DNA of 64,000 nucleotides from the NCBI GenBank assembly GCA_041397645.1, contig JAWKWE010000004.1, positions 62,001 through 126,000 of the forward strand. Direction: 5' to 3'. The position numbers and the translations under genes were made by a program. The stretch comes from Hyphomicrobiaceae bacterium (GTDB lineage Bacteria; Pseudomonadota; Alphaproteobacteria; Rhizobiales; Hyphomicrobiaceae). Under the pieces are notes generated by a model that did not search any database, was not told the origin of the DNA, and saw only the letters and a program-made list of their open reading frames with translations. Positions 43,772 through 53,138 of this stretch are shown here, piece by piece (within the stretch, counting starts at the first letter, position 1; each line of letters starts with the position of its first letter).

Positions 43772-44338
43772 TTAGCCCTGAGCGCACAGCGCATTTTGCA
43801 GTACGGCGACAAGCTCTGAAGGAGCAGCGAGTGCGGTGTCGTCGGCGCTTTCGAGCGCGTCCGCCTGCCGTCGCACAGCCCCCGCCAATGCTTGCGCGGA
43901 CATTTGGTCGGTGGGCTTTCCATCCCATATGTGATGGGCAAGGGCGGTTGCGAGGGCGGAACTCCCCTCGCCCGCCAGCCCCTCCCGATAATCCTTTGCC
44001 CGCTCGTAGAACGCCGCAGCCGCCCGCTTGACCTTCTTGGGCACAGTCAAATCGCCCACACCCATCTCGCGCATGCAGTCGTCCATATCGGTGATGAACG
44101 TCTCTATCGTGGCCTGAGAAAGGTCCATGCCGCCTTTGGTGCGCTTTACGCGCTCCAGGACCAGATAAAGCACCAATGCGATCATTTCGAACCGCCCGCG
44201 GGTGGTGTCGGGGACACAAAAGTCCGAATAATATCCGGGAGTTCTGGCGAGCGTCACGACTGCGCCATAAAGCTCTTCTGCTTTAGCACGGCCGGGACGG
44301 GACGTAAGCCAAGCAAACATCTCGTTCGATATCCTCAT
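43772..44338 (-). CDS. Ubiquinol-cytochrome c chaperone (CBP3-like)
   Basis: 188 residues matching the ubiquinol-cytochrome c chaperone family: YGAVVTLARTPGYYSDFCVPDT, RFEMIALVLYLVLERV, ETFITDMDDCMREMGVGDLTVPKKVK. In mitochondria the relative Cbp3 helps cytochrome b synthesis and bc1 assembly; a similar role is expected in this respiring alphaproteobacterium. It is divergent from bamE and 35 bases upstream of the DUF177 gene. Confidence 0.88.
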   Translation of the reverse strand: MRISNEMFAWLTSRPGRAKAEELYGAVVTLARTPGYYSDFCVPDTTRGRFEMIALVLYLVLERVKRTKGGMDLSQATIETFITDMDDCMREMGVGDLTVPKKVKRAAAAFYERAKDYREGLAGEGSSALATALAHHIWDGKPTDQMSAQALAGAVRRQADALESADDTALAAPSELVAVLQNALCAQG

Positions 44339-44463
44339 TCTGAGCCGGATCTATCCCCGGTGCAAGCTGGGGATCGCCTGCCCTTGCAGCGTCGCCAACA
44401 TTGCGTTGCCGCCTTCTACAGTCTAATCGCCTTGTGTCCATGGAAAGAAATGATTCTCACCCC

Positions 44464-44943
44464 ATGAAGCCCGATCTGCGACGAAAGCCCCGACTACGCC
44501 CCGCCGGAACACTGGCTGCTTTGGCGATCGTCCTCGCTGTCGCGGGCTGCGGCGAGCAGATCATCAAGCATGGATATCAATTCCGCGACACCGATCTGCA
44601 GGCGATTCAGCCTGGCATGAGCCAGGACCAGGTGCGCTCCACTTTAGGCACGCCAGCAACCACCACTATGCTCGGTGGCGGCAGCGCCTATTATTATATT
44701 TCGAGCACGATGTCGCAGACATCCTTCATGCTGCCCGACGAGAAGGACCGAAAGGTTGTTGCGGTCTATTTCAACGAAGGTGGCACAGTCCAGCAGGTCG
44801 CCAACTACGGGTTGAAGGATGGCAAGGTGTTCGACTTCATCTCAGCCCAGACGCCAGCGCCTGGATCGAAAGACGAGGGGATACTGAAGTCGCTATTCCG
44901 CAACCTCGGCAAGAAGACCAACATCTTCGGCGACGGAACTTGA
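44464..44943 (+). CDS. bamE: Outer membrane assembly lipoprotein BamE/OmlA-like
   Basis: ATG 44464 gives 159 residues. A basic start and hydrophobic stretch end in the lipobox LAVAGCGE, so it is a lipoprotein. The body has the SmpA/OmlA pattern: GYQFRDTDLQAIQPGMSQDQ, VRSTLGTPATT, YYYISSTMSQ, VVAVYFNE. It is expected in the BAM complex at the outer membrane. An in-frame ATG at 44440 is the alternative start. Confidence 0.85.
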   Translation: MKPDLRRKPRLRPAGTLAALAIVLAVAGCGEQIIKHGYQFRDTDLQAIQPGMSQDQVRSTLGTPATTTMLGGGSAYYYISSTMSQTSFMLPDEKDRKVVAVYFNEGGTVQQVANYGLKDGKVFDFISAQTPAPGSKDEGILKSLFRNLGKKTNIFGDGT

Positions 44944-44950
44944 TAACCAG

Positions 44951-46294
44951 CTAGTTGGTCAGACGCAGCCCGCGCACATTCTTTGCGATGCCCGACGCGA
45001 TGAATTCGATCATTGACGTATTGGCTTCCTCAACAGTGCCACCGTGCGTGAACGACTGCCAAGTCTTCACCTCAAGCCAACCTGTCTGGCCATCTCCCCA
45101 GTCCTGGCTGGGATCGCCGAAGAACAAAATCTGCTTGTGCGTTTGATCAATGGTTGCCGCCGAATCCCATTTATTGCGGAACGCACCATAGGTCCGCGGC
45201 ATGACGCTTGCTGACGGATAGGCGGGATTGGCCAGCGAGTTCGTGAACGGCAAGGGATGAGTTGATGCATCCGTCCACACGACGATCAACGGGTAGACGT
45301 CTGTTACCTTGGTGTTGAAACCCGCGGGCTGGTCGCCGACCTTCATCCATGTCGAGCTCATTGCAGCGTTGAGGCATTCAAGACCGCTTTCGGCCCAGTC
45401 CGCACCACCACTGGCAACCTGCGGAGAAACGAAGCTGTTGAATGTGGACGCTTCGTCGGGAAGCATGAAGAAATTCGACGTCACCAGGGGATCGGAATCC
45501 CAAATGCCGGGCGCAGTGTCGCCAAAGTCCTTGAAGTAGAGCATGCGGACGCGAACTAGCGGGAACTGCTGAATTCCCTTCGCAGCAAGCGCGGAATTCA
45601 GATTGTCGTAGAAGTTCATCGCGTTGTTCTTGACGGCGTTCAGCGAGGTCTGCATGGAGCCTGTCGAGTCCACGCACATAGCGATGTCAAGAACCGGAAA
45701 TCCGGGGGTTACGCTAGCTTCCGAACTGCCACTGATGGTAATTTTGTTAAAGCCGAGCGTTGCCGACAGCGTGGTGTTGCTCGTCGCCGTATAGTCGATA
45801 TGGGACTTCCAAAGACCCGAATCCTGCGTCAGCGTTACATTCAGTTTGGCGATCTTGACCGAGGTGAGATCGGCAAGGTTGGCGAAGAAGTAGTTTTTCG
45901 CGATCTCCTGAGCCTGTGCGATCACTTGCGCACTATCGGCGCTAGGGTCAACCTCCCCCGCGCTTGCTGACGCGCGCGCAGCTGCCAAGTTGGCGGCGTC
46001 TGCGGCTTGGGACACGCGGGAGCGCACGCGCTCTTGGCGGATGAAATCCATCGCGAGGCCCGAAACGCCAACGAGCACGCTTAGCAAGAGCGCAAACAGG
46101 GGCACAATCGAACCACTCGTATTGCTCCGAGCCTGATGCACCCGCTGCAATGTTCTCTTAACGCGGGAATGCATGAACGGGACCTTGGCTACTGACGCTT
46201 TTACTTGAGGTGCGCCCACCGTATCGCGCCGATAGAAAAAACCTTCGAAAAATTCCCGTACAATTTGAAGTATCTCGCGCCCGAGAGCCGACAC
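44951..46294 (-). CDS. TadG-like pilus-assembly protein with VWA domain
   Basis: 447 residues from ATG 46294; an internal ATG at 46174 (MHSRVKRTLQRV) could be the true start, giving 407. The N-terminal TadE/TadG-type anchor is SNTSGSIVPLFALLLSVLVG followed by a DFIRQERVRSRVSQAADAAN block. A von Willebrand A domain begins at VLDIAMCVDSTGSM, whose MIDAS motif is DSTGS rather than DxSGS-type consensus but keeps Asp and both Ser/Thr ligands. Surface or periplasmic; no tad/flp cluster is adjacent. It is convergent with bamE. Confidence 0.82.
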   Translation of the reverse strand: MSALGREILQIVREFFEGFFYRRDTVGAPQVKASVAKVPFMHSRVKRTLQRVHQARSNTSGSIVPLFALLLSVLVGVSGLAMDFIRQERVRSRVSQAADAANLAAARASASAGEVDPSADSAQVIAQAQEIAKNYFFANLADLTSVKIAKLNVTLTQDSGLWKSHIDYTATSNTTLSATLGFNKITISGSSEASVTPGFPVLDIAMCVDSTGSMQTSLNAVKNNAMNFYDNLNSALAAKGIQQFPLVRVRMLYFKDFGDTAPGIWDSDPLVTSNFFMLPDEASTFNSFVSPQVASGGADWAESGLECLNAAMSSTWMKVGDQPAGFNTKVTDVYPLIVVWTDASTHPLPFTNSLANPAYPSASVMPRTYGAFRNKWDSAATIDQTHKQILFFGDPSQDWGDGQTGWLEVKTWQSFTHGGTVEEANTSMIEFIASGIAKNVRGLRLTN

Positions 46295-46345
46295 GGCAGC
46301 TGAAACAGTTTCCCCGAATTCACAATAAAGAGCTTGTTAAGAGAA

Positions 46346-46377
46346 GAAGGGTCCCGGAGTTGCCTCCGGGACCCTTC
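46346..46377 (-). terminator. Terminator of hppA
   Basis: Fourteen-pair perfect stem GAAGGGTCCCGGAG (46346-46359) and CTCCGGGACCCTTC (46364-46377), 27 bases beyond the hppA stop; in the minus direction TTCTTCTC follows. Confidence 0.82.
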
Positions 46378-46403
46378 GCAAGATCGTGTCTGATCGTTGC
46401 GTG

Positions 46404-48560
46404 TTAGCCGTGGGCCAGAACAGCCAGCAGCAGCAACGCAACAATGTTGGTGATCTTAATTGCCGGGTTCACCGCCGGACCAGCGGTATCCTTGTAGGGA
46501 TCGCCGACGGTATCGCCTGTCACCGATGCCTTGTGAGCTTCCGACCCCTTGACGTGCTTCACGCCATCTTTGTCGACGAAGCCGTCTTCGAAGCTCTTCT
46601 TTGCATTATCCCACGCGCCGCCGCCGGAAGTCATCGAAATCGCGACGAAAATACCAGTGACGATCACACCGAGTAGCATCGCACCGACAGCAGAGAACGC
46701 TTCGCCTTTACCAGCAATCGCGCTGATTACGACGAAGAGGACAATCGGAGAGAGAACGGGCAGAAGCGAGGGGATCACCATCTCCTTGATCGCAGCCTTG
46801 GTGAGAAGGTCAACGGCCGCGGCATAATCAGGTTTCTCGGTGCCCTTCATAATGCCGGGCTTCGCCTTAAACTGACGGCGCACTTCCTCAACGATGGCAC
46901 TGCCTGCACGACCGACCGCTGTCATGGCCATTCCCCCAAAAAGGAAGGGGATGAGACCGCCAAGAAGCAACCCGACCACGACGTATGGGTTCTCAAGACC
47001 GAAGTTGACGTTGACGCCCTTGAAGAACTGATAGCCGGTCGCGCCTTCCTTGTTGGCTTCCGTGATGAAGTGATGCAGATCGTAGTTGTAGGCTGCAAAC
47101 AGCACGAGAGCGCCAAGGCCGGCGGAACCGATTGCGTACCCCTTGGTGACAGCCTTGGTCGTGTTGCCCACGGCATCGAGGGCGTCGGTCGAACGGCGAA
47201 CCTCTTTAGGCAGGCCTGCCATTTCGGCGATGCCGCCTGCGTTGTCCGTAACCGGGCCGAAGGCGTCGAGCGCAACGATCATACCGGCAAGGCCGAGCAT
47301 GGTGGTCGTTGCGATCGCGGTGCCGAACAGACCCCCGAGGTTATAGGTCAGGATAATGCTGGCGACGATGGCGAGCGTCGGCAGAGCGCAGGCTTCAAGC
47401 GAAACAGCCAGACCCTGAATGACGTTGGTGCCATGACCGGTGACCGAGGCTTGGCTGATCGAGCGCACCGGACGATAGCCGATACCGGTGTAGTATTCGG
47501 TGATCCAGACGATCAGGCCCGTCAGCGCAAGACCAACCAGACCGCACCAAAGCAGGTTGAGGCCGGTAATCTCGACACCGTTAGCCGTACCGACCGGACC
47601 ATAGCCACCGAGCACGTACTGGGTCGCGCCCCAAAGTCCAAAGATCGACAGCGCGCCCGAAGCGAGCACGCCCTTGTAAAGGGCGCCCATGATCGAACCG
47701 TTGGCGCCAAGTTTGACAAAGTAAGTGCCGATGATCGAGGTGACGATGCACGCCGCGCAAATGGCCAGCGGGTAGACAATCAACGCCTGGAGATTCGGCT
47801 GACCGGCAAACAGGATCGCTGCCAAAACCATGGTCGCAACGACAGTCACGGCGTACGTTTCAAACAAGTCGGCCGCCATGCCGGCGCAATCGCCAACGTT
47901 GTCACCGACGTTATCAGCGATGGTCGCAGGGTTGCGTGGGTCGTCCTCGGGAATGCCAGCTTCGACTTTGCCGACGAGATCGCCGCCGACATCCGCACCC
48001 TTCGTGAAGATGCCACCGCCAAGACGCGCGAAAATCGAGATCAGCGACGCGCCGAAGCCAAGCGCCACCAGAGCGTCGATAACTTCGCGGCCGCCCGGCT
48101 CCTTGCCCATCATGTTGGTGAGGACATAGTAGTAGACGGACACACCCAGCAGCGCGAGACCGGCAACCAGCATGCCGGTGATGGCACCGGCCTTGAATGC
48201 GATATCGAGACCGCGGCCGAGCGATTGGGTCGCGGCCTGAGCTGTGCGAACGTTGGCGCGTACCGAAACGTTCATGCCGATGTAGCCAGCGAGGCCCGAG
48301 AGCACCGCACCGATGGCGAAGCCAACAGCCTGTAGCGGTCCAAGCAGCGCCCAAGCGAGAATGAAGATGACAGCGCCAACGATCGCGATCGTGCGATACT
48401 GGCGATTGAGATAAGCCTGCGCGCCTTCACGGATGGCGCCGGCAATTTCCTGCATGCGGGCATTGCCAGCGTCCGAGCCCATCACCGCGTTCGATGTGAT
48501 GAAGGCATAGACGATGGAGAGTGCGCCACAGGCGATAATCCCCAACAGTATGTTGCTCAT
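46404..48560 (-). CDS. hppA: K+-independent H+-translocating membrane pyrophosphatase
   Basis: Uses pyrophosphate hydrolysis to pump protons across the membrane. The 718-residue protein has about 16 hydrophobic segments and the substrate motifs DVGGDLVGKVEAGIPEDDPR and ADNVGDNVGDCAGMAADLFE. The determinant GNTTKAVTKG has Lys where K+-dependent enzymes have Ala, so this is the K+-independent class. Monocistronic with its own terminator. Confidence 0.95.
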   Translation of the reverse strand: MSNILLGIIACGALSIVYAFITSNAVMGSDAGNARMQEIAGAIREGAQAYLNRQYRTIAIVGAVIFILAWALLGPLQAVGFAIGAVLSGLAGYIGMNVSVRANVRTAQAATQSLGRGLDIAFKAGAITGMLVAGLALLGVSVYYYVLTNMMGKEPGGREVIDALVALGFGASLISIFARLGGGIFTKGADVGGDLVGKVEAGIPEDDPRNPATIADNVGDNVGDCAGMAADLFETYAVTVVATMVLAAILFAGQPNLQALIVYPLAICAACIVTSIIGTYFVKLGANGSIMGALYKGVLASGALSIFGLWGATQYVLGGYGPVGTANGVEITGLNLLWCGLVGLALTGLIVWITEYYTGIGYRPVRSISQASVTGHGTNVIQGLAVSLEACALPTLAIVASIILTYNLGGLFGTAIATTTMLGLAGMIVALDAFGPVTDNAGGIAEMAGLPKEVRRSTDALDAVGNTTKAVTKGYAIGSAGLGALVLFAAYNYDLHHFITEANKEGATGYQFFKGVNVNFGLENPYVVVGLLLGGLIPFLFGGMAMTAVGRAGSAIVEEVRRQFKAKPGIMKGTEKPDYAAAVDLLTKAAIKEMVIPSLLPVLSPIVLFVVISAIAGKGEAFSAVGAMLLGVIVTGIFVAISMTSGGGAWDNAKKSFEDGFVDKDGVKHVKGSEAHKASVTGDTVGDPYKDTAGPAVNPAIKITNIVALLLLAVLAHG

Positions 48561-48923
48561 TTTGAGGTCCCTTTTGGCCCTAGATTTTTAGATGTATTCT
48601 CGGACGGCGTGACTTCCCCGGACGCCCGGCCCCGCCCCCCATTTGTTCTTCAGGCGAGAGTCGCGGCGGACCATGCCAAAACTGCCGCGGCGTTGCAACA
48701 CGGGCACAACTGTCTTTTAGTTGAGAAGCGGCTCTGAAGCCCTCGCGGACACAGTTAATCGGCCCTCTTCCGCCAAACGGATGCGGCAGGACGACCTCAA
48801 TGCAGCCCAGCGCCCTTTTCTACGTCGGTTGACCGGTTTGGGTCCCTACCCAACTAGCGTCAAGCCGACGCAGCGCATATAACCCGCGCTAATCCTTCCT
48901 CATCGAGCGCGGAGCGCCCCAAC
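48561..48923. other. Intergenic region, no gene seen
   Basis: About 360 bases between the divergent hppA and DUF937 genes. Only promoters are expected; no ORF or RNA structure convinces me. Confidence 0.5.
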
Positions 48924-49751
48924 TTGAACATCAACAAGCTCATCGATAGCACTCCTGGTGCGTCACCCGTCCGAAACCTTTCCACCGCCTTCGGTGTCGA
49001 CCCAACCAGGGCCGAGCCCGCTGTGGATATGCTGGCCCAATCGCTGGCAGACCGCATTGAGCGCAACACGCTGTCTCGCGGTGGTATCGCTGACGTATTC
49101 GACTTGCTTGCCCGCCCAGAGGCGGGCGTGGCTCTGAATGAGCCTCAGGCGCTTGCTTCCGAGCATGTTGAAGAGGTTGGCAACGGAATCCTCGACGTCC
49201 TGCTTGGCTCCAAGCACATCAGTCGTGGCCTTGCGGCAAAGGCCGCTCGTGAAAGCGGACTGAGCGAAGAAACCCTGAAGAAGATGCTGCCCGCGGTGGC
49301 CAGCATGGTGATTGGGGCTCTTCAAAACAAAACCATGCCGCAGATTGAAAAGGCGATGCACGCGATGCCTGCAATTCCTGGCAGCCCGCTGCCGCTGCCG
49401 GGCGAACCGCGTGGGTCGATTCCTCAGAACCATCCTAATTTGCCGCAAACGGCCGGAGGCGGACGCAGCGGCGGCACGGCAGGTCGCAGCCCGCTGCCAT
49501 TACCCGGGGACGATATTCCAGGGATCGAAGGGCCCAGCCGCTTCCCGCAGATTCCCGACATCATTCGGAAGGGCGGGCGGCAGATTCAGGTTCCAGGGCC
49601 TACAGGCGGTTCTCTCGACGAAATTATTCGACAGATCCTGGCAAACGTCCTCGGATTCAAGAACTCCGGCGTGCTGGCTTGGATCTTGAAGATCATCTTC
49701 TCGCGATGGTTCCTCGGTCTTCTGTCGCGCATTTTGTTCCGCCGGAAGTAG
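48924..49751 (+). CDS. DUF937-like protein with hydrophobic C-terminus
   Basis: 275 residues. The region to about 150 resembles DUF937 (ILDVLLGSKHISRGLAAKAA, ESGLSEETLKKMLPAVASMV). A Pro/Gly-rich linker with two PLPLPG copies follows. The C-terminus (about 240-275) is a hydrophobic segment with basic end, FKNSGVLAWILKIIFSRWFL, probably a membrane anchor. Function unknown. The start ATG 48924 overlaps no other gene. Confidence 0.72.
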   Translation: MNINKLIDSTPGASPVRNLSTAFGVDPTRAEPAVDMLAQSLADRIERNTLSRGGIADVFDLLARPEAGVALNEPQALASEHVEEVGNGILDVLLGSKHISRGLAAKAARESGLSEETLKKMLPAVASMVIGALQNKTMPQIEKAMHAMPAIPGSPLPLPGEPRGSIPQNHPNLPQTAGGGRSGGTAGRSPLPLPGDDIPGIEGPSRFPQIPDIIRKGGRQIQVPGPTGGSLDEIIRQILANVLGFKNSGVLAWILKIIFSRWFLGLLSRILFRRK

Positions 49752-49795
49752 ACGAGTGGCGCATTTGCACAAAGTGCAATCAATCGAAACAACAG

Positions 49796-49826
49796 AGGCC
49801 GGTCTTGAGACCGGCCTTTGCTTTTA
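49796..49826 (+). terminator. Terminator after the DUF937-like gene
   Basis: Ten-pair stem AGGCCGGTCT (49796-49805) and AGACCGGCCT (49808-49817), followed by TTGCTTTT. Confidence 0.8.
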
Positions 49827-49849
49827 AGAGATCTCGCGGGAGTCGCGTC

Positions 49850-50212
49850 TCACGAACGGCAGGGCCGCGCTTCGACAGAACAGCCCCAACCGCCGGAACC
49901 CTGCGAGCAAGTCATCTTCTTGCTACCGGCCTTGCGGTAGCTGGCCCAGGCGGAGCCATATTCAAAATCGACAAACGACGACCAGGCAGAAACAGCAGCC
50001 TGCTCGGCCTGGCGTTTGGTCGCCTTGCCGCTCGATGAGCCGTAATGGAAGTGGTCCGAATAGCAGACGTATCCGCGCTCATAGCGGGCGTCGTGCATCG
50101 CCTCGCCAACGGTCTCGGCCTGCAACGACTTCTTGCGCGCAGCCTCTGCATGGCCGGCCGCGAACAGCGCGACAACGGCCAAAATTCCTGAAAATACTTT
50201 GGTGAATGTCAT
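49850..50212 (-). CDS. Small secreted Cys-containing protein, paralog 1
   Basis: ATG 50210-50212 gives 120 residues with a signal peptide (MTFTKVFSGILAVVALFAAG, cleavage near GHAEAA). The mature part has YVCYSDHFHYGSSSG, an aromatic block SAWSSFVDFEYGSAWASY, and Cys residues in MTCSQGSGGWGCSVEARPC. It shares all these blocks with the gene at 50437-50820, so the two arose by tandem duplication. Family and function not recognised; periplasmic or secreted. Confidence 0.72.
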   Translation of the reverse strand: MTFTKVFSGILAVVALFAAGHAEAARKKSLQAETVGEAMHDARYERGYVCYSDHFHYGSSSGKATKRQAEQAAVSAWSSFVDFEYGSAWASYRKAGSKKMTCSQGSGGWGCSVEARPCRS

Positions 50213-50436
50213 GGCGTTGTGTCCCATAGAATCTGCACTCCCCCGAATGCGGAGCTAACTTTGGCAAAAGCGAACGACAATTCAACGCCGCCAGACGCCT
50301 TCGCGCCGGACAAGCGCTAAAATCTCCAACTTGCGGCCAGGATGACACACTTGTCACGCTGACGATCCACACAAACAAAAGGCCGAACTCCGACTTACGT
50401 CAGGTCCGGCCGATATTCTTGTAAGCTAGCCGTGAG

Positions 50437-50820
50437 CTAGCGACTGCAAGGAATTGCGTGAACCTCGCAGCCCCAACTCGTGCCAGACTGTGAGCACTTC
50501 AGGTCCTTCTTGGCCGCCACCGAATAGCTAGACCATTGACCACCGTATTCCAGATCAACGAGTTCGAACCAGGACTCGACCGCCTCTGCCTTTGCCTTCG
50601 CAAGGGTCGGCTGTCCCGAGCTGGAACCGAAGTGAACGTGTTCAGCGAAGCAATAGCGATTGCCGTAACGCGCGAGATCGTGGATGGCAGCCGCACCGGT
50701 CAGAACCGGAGGTTTCCGGCCAGCGCCAGCATTTGCAGTATCGACTGCACTTGGCAGAAACAGCGCCGCAGCCAAGGCGCAAAAGGCGAGCGAAATGCGC
50801 CGTGTTGTATGGAAAGACAT
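50437..50820 (-). CDS. Small secreted Cys-containing protein, paralog 2
   Basis: ATG 50818-50820 gives 127 residues with a signal peptide (MSFHTTRRISLAFCALAAAL, cleavage near TANAGA). Shared blocks with paralog 1: YCFAEHVHFGSSSG, SWFELVDLEYGGQWSSY, KCSQSGTSWGCEVHAIPC. The spacing of three Cys residues in the C-terminal block and one in the His-rich block is kept, suggesting two disulfides or a metal site. Function unknown. Confidence 0.72.
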   Translation of the reverse strand: MSFHTTRRISLAFCALAAALFLPSAVDTANAGAGRKPPVLTGAAAIHDLARYGNRYCFAEHVHFGSSSGQPTLAKAKAEAVESWFELVDLEYGGQWSSYSVAAKKDLKCSQSGTSWGCEVHAIPCSR

Positions 50821-51108
50821 ATGGAATTCCCTCGGAATGTCGCGAATCGTATTGGGCGAGACGGTGGCAATTCTGGCTGCAATTGGGCCCAAGCTCGATA
50901 TTCGAAATCAAGTCGAGATCACAAATCTTGCCAGGCGCGGCAAAGATGGCACACGCATGCAAGCCGCAACGCCTTGACGGCGCTCAACGACCTTACAGCG
51001 CCAGACGATACCGAGCGCACACCTCCATCCGGGCAAGGGGCCCGAGCGAAGATCGTCTGGATTTGTAAAGCCCAGACGCCGATGCTTTGAGATGCTAACG
51101 ACGAACCG

Positions 51109-51456
51109 CTACTTCGCGGCGACGACGGAGATCTCCACCAGCATCCGAGGATCGATCAGCTTGGCTTCTATACAAGCCCGCGCAGGCGCATCCTTCCCGC
51201 CAAGCCAAGCGCCCCAAGCCTTATTCATTGCATCACGATGGCGAATGTCATTCAGCCAGACGGTCGCCTGAACGACCTTGGACTTGTCGGTACCGCACAG
51301 CGCCAGAAGACGGTCGATTTCGGTGAGCACTTCCTGGGTCTGACCTTCGCAGTCCTTGCCCAAGTCAGTCGGAATGACGCCTGCTGTGAACACGAAGCCG
51401 TTTGCCTCCGTCACCTTGGAATAGACGGGCGAGGACTCGTGGCGCTTGATGGACAT
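51109..51456 (-). CDS. RidA family protein (YjgF/YER057c/UK114)
   Basis: 115 residues of the RidA fold, which hydrolyses reactive enamine/imine intermediates from PLP enzymes. It contains ANGFVFTAGVIPTD, ATVWLNDIRHRDAMNKAW, and the substrate Arg in APARACIEAKL. The last part, MLVEISVVAAK, matches the family end. Variation around the active site leaves the precise subgroup open. Confidence 0.85.
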   Translation of the reverse strand: MSIKRHESSPVYSKVTEANGFVFTAGVIPTDLGKDCEGQTQEVLTEIDRLLALCGTDKSKVVQATVWLNDIRHRDAMNKAWGAWLGGKDAPARACIEAKLIDPRMLVEISVVAAK

Positions 51457-51648
51457 CTGTGGGGCTCCCGGAAAATTTCATATGGTTGGATGGCAGGGCG
51501 CCCTCTTAGCCCAGGTCTGCTCAAAGCGTGAAGCCAACAGACCGGCGGCAAATCGCGCAAAGCATCCCCGTCGCTGTGGCACCGCCTCGGCCGGGGAGAT
51601 TTTGCCGCGTTGCATTAACCCTTTGCAGGAAGCCTGGGAGCCCCTATA

Positions 51649-51667
51649 GTTGCAAATGACTTGCAAC
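51649..51667. promoter_or_regulatory. Candidate Mur/Fur-type operator upstream of mntH
   Basis: Perfect 7-bp inverted repeat GTTGCAA (51649-51655) and TTGCAAC (51661-51667) around ATGAC, 51 bases before the mntH start. TGCAA...TTGCA dyads resemble manganese-responsive Fur-family (Mur) operators described upstream of Mn transporter genes in rhizobia and Brucella. Confidence 0.5.
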
Positions 51668-51717
51668 TGCAGTTACCAGTCTCCGCCTCTCGGGGGCGCG
51701 GATCTTAGGAGCCCGAA

Positions 51718-53097
51718 TTGGAAGCCCACCCGGACGTGATTTCCAAGAGCGCCCCGATAGCCAGCGGAGGCTGGCTGCGCGCCCGCGGAGAAGCCGCGCT
51801 CAACGACGTCTACCGCACGATTCCCGTAGCGCGCTCAGGCCCGGCATGGCGACGGCTCCTCGCCTACCTCGGCCCAGGATACATGGTCGCCGTAGGCTAC
51901 ATGGATCCAGGCAACTGGGCCACCTCCATCGCTGGCGGCGCTCAATTCGGATACACACTACTCGCCGTTGCCATGCTTTCCAATATCATGGCGATCATCC
52001 TCCAGTCCCTGGCGGCGCGACTTGCAATTGGCTCGGGACGAGACCTCGCGCAAGCTTGCCGAGACGGTCTTCCGCGCTGGACAGTCTGGCCACTCTGGCT
52101 GCTGGCGGAAGCCGCCATCGTTGCCACCGACATCGCGGAAGTCATTGGAACGGCCATCGGTCTGAAGCTATTGTTTGGCATTCCGCTGGCGATGGGCGTC
52201 GTCATAACGGCGCTCGACGTATTCCTAATATTGTTTCTGCAGCGCCTGGGGTTTCGCTACCTTGAGGCCTTCATCGTTGCCGGTCTGGCGGCCATCGCCA
52301 TTTGCTTTGCGTTGCAGCTCGCTCTAGCAAATCCGGACTGGCATGAGGTTTTCGCGGGCTTTCTCCCAAGAACGGAAATTGTCACTAATCCGCAGATGCT
52401 CTACCTCGCGCTCGGTATTATCGGCGCAACCGTCATGCCGCATAACCTCTATCTGCATTCCGCGATCGTCGGTACGCGCGACTTCGGACAGTCTGAACCG
52501 GAAAAGCGCGAGGCGCTGAAGTTTGCGACCATCGATTCAACCGTCGCCTTGATGCTGGCTCTGCTCATCAACGCTTCCATCCTTATTCTTGCAGCGGCAG
52601 CGTTTCATAAGGCTGGCCTGTCGGACGTTGCGGATCTTTCGCGCGCCTATAATCTCCTCGCGCCGCTTCTCGGCTCCGCGCTGGCGCCGACGCTGTTTGC
52701 GCTCGCCCTGCTGCTGTGCGGTCTAAACTCAACCGTTACCGCCACCTTGGCCGGACAGGCTGTCATGGAAGGCTTCATCGACATCAGGATGCAGCCCTGG
52801 CTGCGCCGCCTCATTACCCGACTTATCGCCATCGTGCCCGCTGCGGCCGTCGCTGTCCTCTCCGGAGAGACGGCAACGACCCATCTTCTTATTCTGAGCC
52901 AGGTAGTTCTGAGCTTGCAGCTTCCGTTTGCTATCGTCCCGCTCGTACTTTTCACGGCGCAGCGCGCGAAGATGGGAGAGCTGACGGCGCCTGTTTGGTT
53001 GACAATCAGCGCAAGCATAATTGCCGCAATTATTATCGCGCTCAACGCCAAGCTTATTTTCGACGTCGCAAGCGGGGGCATCGCTGCCGTCCATTAG
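51718..53097 (+). CDS. mntH: Nramp-family Mn2+/Fe2+ transporter
   Basis: Proton-coupled manganese importer with about 11 membrane segments in 459 residues. Metal-binding blocks are GPGYMVAVGYMDPGNWATS in TM1 and ATVMPHNLYLHSAIV in TM6, as in MntH. The best start is a TTG at 51718, with GGAG 6 bases upstream; the first in-frame ATG at 51846 would already be inside TM1's lead region. Likely repressed by manganese through the dyad at 51649-51667. Confidence 0.9.
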   Translation: MEAHPDVISKSAPIASGGWLRARGEAALNDVYRTIPVARSGPAWRRLLAYLGPGYMVAVGYMDPGNWATSIAGGAQFGYTLLAVAMLSNIMAIILQSLAARLAIGSGRDLAQACRDGLPRWTVWPLWLLAEAAIVATDIAEVIGTAIGLKLLFGIPLAMGVVITALDVFLILFLQRLGFRYLEAFIVAGLAAIAICFALQLALANPDWHEVFAGFLPRTEIVTNPQMLYLALGIIGATVMPHNLYLHSAIVGTRDFGQSEPEKREALKFATIDSTVALMLALLINASILILAAAAFHKAGLSDVADLSRAYNLLAPLLGSALAPTLFALALLLCGLNSTVTATLAGQAVMEGFIDIRMQPWLRRLITRLIAIVPAAAVAVLSGETATTHLLILSQVVLSLQLPFAIVPLVLFTAQRAKMGELTAPVWLTISASIIAAIIIALNAKLIFDVASGGIAAVH

Positions 53098-53138
53098 GAC
53101 ATTGCGATTGTCGGTGATTAGGGGCTAGAACCCGCCCC

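Noticed and set aside
47070..48335. 421-codon plus-strand ORF
   Set aside because: Antisense to hppA, whose protein is strongly conserved over the same bases.
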